From Marinoscillum sp040222955 (lineage in GTDB: Bacteria > Bacteroidota > Bacteroidia > Cytophagales > Cyclobacteriaceae), in NCBI RefSeq assembly GCF_040222955.1, contig NZ_JAVKCA010000007.1:558001-622000 (forward strand): a DNA stretch of 64,000 nucleotides. The letters are read 5' to 3'. The notes under the pieces are model-generated. The model ran no database searches. It was not told the origin of the DNA and saw only the letters and a list, made by a program, of their open reading frames with translations. Positions 63,601-64,000 of the stretch are shown here, in pieces. Position 1 is the first letter of the stretch; each line of letters opens with the position of its first letter. A program made the position numbers and the translations under genes.

Positions 63601-63999
63601 CCTCGCATCGGCCGCCGGAGTGAAATGAAACCTTTCGAAATTAGCAGAGCCGTCATTTACATAGAGCCCATGCTCGTTATAACCAAATCCCACAAAATCA
63701 ACGTCCCCATCGTTATCAAAATCGGCTGCCACCTTCTCCTTCAGTACCAAACCATCTCCAAGGTAAGGACCTGCGCTCAGATCGGAAGCTGTATCCCCCT
63801 GCACCATCATGTTGGGTGCCATCTGGTACTCCACCAGATCATTTCTCCTGTGATACCATGAATTGTAGTCCGTATAGGAACCCCTGGCTTTTGATTTAAA
63901 GGAAGCTGCTGTGGTAATGATCCCAAGGGTAGCTGCCAGTGCCCAATGGCGTAGACTGAGACTGGAATGGATTCCCAGTTGCCGTTCCAACTTGCGTAA
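57607..63999 (-). CDS. Giant T9SS surface protein: FG-GAP, cadherin and LRR domains
   Basis: The minus-strand frame has more than 2120 residues and is open to the right edge; the first in-frame possible start is TTG at 63990 and no ATG fits, so the true 5' end is probably outside. A hydrophobic signal-like segment follows (LRHWALAATLGIITTAA). Residues ~60-810 hold FG-GAP/VCBS blades with repeated D-x-D-G-D/N-x-D calcium loops (e.g. VAADFDNDGDVDFVGFGYN). Residues ~815-1597 hold eight cadherin-like repeats, each with F-x-I-x-E-N, A-T-D-P-E and L-D-F/Y-E wording. A leucine-rich-repeat segment (~1600-1700), Ig-like and CNA-like parts and a T9SS type A tail (from LYPNPTAGVLSAEF) follow. It is predicted to be a calcium-stabilised adhesin at the cell surface. 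Confidence 0.9.
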   Translation of the reverse strand, partial: LRKLERQLGIHSSLSLRHWALAATLGIITTAASFKSKARGSYTDYNSWYHRRNDLVEYQMAPNMMVQGDTASDLSAGPYLGDGLVLKEKVAADFDNDGDVDFVGFGYNEHGLYVNDGSANFERFHFTPAADARFRAAVADTVDSDGDFDLLILEDIMGYSSSRIRFLENDGAGNFQGDSIIFDDPKYIRTLQTGNMDVDGDLDVLTAIWYGSGSFRYEFLVNDGTGFTRTPLPKSLYYQAYSSYSDVVRLGDFDGDGDMDILTMPNGDFAVNYNSASYYEAFEVFLNDGAGGFGSSVVTRFDVNLEVWYSGKFFHDIKVADVDNDGDLDVIVGLNIDHPNNDRVGVSLNDGSGLFGPINDVVVNGELNGFSVANFDDDADLELLVKSTEIFSPYSQITEVFDFGTNSFTTSLATLNANVGTFDDFVAGDFDNDGDDDLIATNDFEAFQFDVQSGIFNVVTNHLVQPIWAYDFELMDVDGDGDLDAIGNEMGQFLVNDGVGNFTLSQNLSDSLGFASPLVAIGDFDNDGDLDLVFAGEAHLGDENYYTSVYPFEFSNGKFSSLAPVEVAVSQYSFEINVMALANLDADPELELAIVNQKTFSTKYLEIHDFVSGNFSPTTISETSVANSEVESILIFDVDKNGVNDVVIGTGYSGVSVFENTNGDATLFTQQQDAADGGTYVISLDTADFDGDGDYELLIAFNSPGSYEQRIAYNGSDTLAFSWVTQDVILTNKAEISDAHFADFDNDGDQDIVFASLEYGDTFMENTGSGFVEVMPAPYASHRISVGDVDGDGDIDLFVTEGPEKGRVRLLINQLPNLAPVILAQTFTINENSLNGSVVGTVLASDPEGKPVTFSISSGNESGALSMSAGGELTVLDSAVLDYETTTLFSLEVEVSDGYNTSSNTVTVNLADIDEAPVVTDQSFTVAENASNSAVVGTVVAVDPEEGTLLFTISSGNEGGAFEIGSNSGVISVLDSTQLDFAVTPQYLLTVEVFDGTSTVSGIITIDVSDFNEAPEVLDYTFTVDENTPNGTVVGTIEATDPDDSILAYNIDTGNESGAFAIDPESGVISVLDSAQLDFEAITQYVLAVQVSDGVNSVTSTVTIDINDVNEAPAMEPYSFSIDENVAIGTLVGTLVATDPEGDDISFQIVSGNESGAFALDPSSGALSVNDSAAFDYESATQFVLQVGVADLNNSSVQSVTVDLNDVNEAPVFEDQVFSINENIANGISAGTLLATDPEEDAVTFTLISGNESMAFSFDGENGAFSVADSSQLDFESIQQFVFSIEASDGVLTVTSTATINLNDLNETPEISEQSFFIDENSPNGSVIGTVLAGDPEGDGLTYTISSGDDGSVLINTETGVLTIADSVQFDFELQESISIEVQVSDGEFDAKANVTININDLNESTAPMIADQTFQIPENPEEGALIGVIEATDPMELPLEITITAGNENGVVSITNGNELVVNDASAFNFEETPEMSFTVEATNQSETTTAILTVSIIDINETPVIEEDQVFRIEQGTENGASLGVIKATDPDEDELTYTIVDGNVSNAFAINPSTGNLTVSNSSAIDFDVNPDFSLEINVSDGELSAGTEVSVRVTTLERDKTALLEFFAATNGANWTANANWSSANAVSASWSGIEVTGGRVTGLRLPNNNIAGSVPESFADLTGLTVIDLSGNEINGFPNVSSSGNPSLNLSENRLGITDLLKNTSLTTYTYAPQKRYGEVRHDTIPAGDDYQVSIAEVKTNAGNSYQWYLEDVSIPGANSMTYMINAIDINSMGRYSLEIKNPLLPQLTLNTRRFSVWAATDVFGKVFANSQGAVLNNGQVDIFRIFDGPFQITDSASLAADGTYVIQDVVLGDFILLVKPNRTVFPDVLQTYYVSTTDWDEADTLFLYEEAEGIDIQMVFYDEKTPTPGGADFVGTLESDFEDIIGEEDERIDSRRKVKRAGCSMRRFVRAGRTEEDIYELYAYVESDDEGVFNFEGIPEGKYLLNIQYPGVPMDPNSDIEFIIGGDKENQKFQLTATITENGIVVEATEVLYTMKPYLKDLQLYPNPTAGVLSAEFFVYRKLRDLKMEVLDVSGVKLFEQTLDPKLGAQSTEIDLTTYSSGVYFVVFTDEAGTFRQQVKVGKK

Positions 64000-64000
64000 A

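Overview
The window looks like chromosomal DNA of a free-living, gliding-type member of the Bacteroidota, most likely order Cytophagales and perhaps marine. The evidence is: type IX secretion (T9SS) C-terminal sorting domains on an alpha-amylase and a giant surface protein; many SPII lipoproteins and AQ-type signal peptides; LytS/LytTR and TPR-fused sensor kinases; start sites with little Shine-Dalgarno sequence; and a textbook Bacteroidota promoter (TTTG, 19-bp spacer, TAnnTTTG) in front of an initiator tRNA. No insertion sequence, phage gene or CRISPR array was found. Genus assignment is inference.

Layout. 1-2388 is the N-terminal part of a secreted repeat protein that runs off the left edge. 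2588-8661 holds small metabolic proteins (NTF2-like, DinB-like), an acyl-CoA oxidase-like dehydrogenase and an envelope operon of two LVIVD-repeat lipoproteins plus a barrel-like protein. 8731-20629 is a maltodextrin/starch region: a DPE2-like 4-alpha-glucanotransferase with two N-terminal starch-binding domains and a sugar MFS transporter on the minus strand, then class II fructose-bisphosphate aldolase, two GH13 lipoproteins, 3-hydroxybutyryl-CoA dehydrogenase and a T9SS-exported GH13 amylase on the plus strand. Together these could cut starch at the cell surface, import maltodextrin, rearrange it in the cytoplasm and feed glycolysis. No SusC/SusD pair is present in the window.

20674-32981 carries small membrane proteins, a TPR hybrid-type sensor kinase, an APC permease, an unrecognised 592-residue secreted protein and a complete RND efflux operon (adaptor, pump, TolC-like channel, lipoprotein). 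32984-34126 holds a 42-residue ribbon-helix-helix protein, tRNA-fMet with promoter and terminator, and a gene-free, palindrome-rich stretch that ends with a broken copy of the tRNA 3' half.

34127-45398 contains a flavin reductase, DUF3291 protein, esterase, SnoaL-like protein, a LytTR/LytS two-component pair, two secreted proteins sharing an unnamed four-cysteine motif, several very small genes, an exactly 22-bp-spaced array of GATACGTATC palindromes, and metG. 45589-57312 contains an M61 peptidase, a rhodanese, a DECR1-like dienoyl-CoA reductase, a split YeeE/YedE sulfur transporter, the paired beta-helix/dihaem cytochrome lipoproteins (TIGR03805/TIGR03806 type), an ABC1 kinase, a prolyl oligopeptidase and a TetR-like regulator. 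57607 to the right edge is one giant FG-GAP/cadherin/LRR surface protein with a T9SS tail, probably cut at its 5' end by the window.

The features that existing families do not explain are the 22-bp palindrome array, the palindromic tRNA-downstream region, and the paired four-cysteine secreted proteins. All family names rest on reading motifs by eye; no database search was run.
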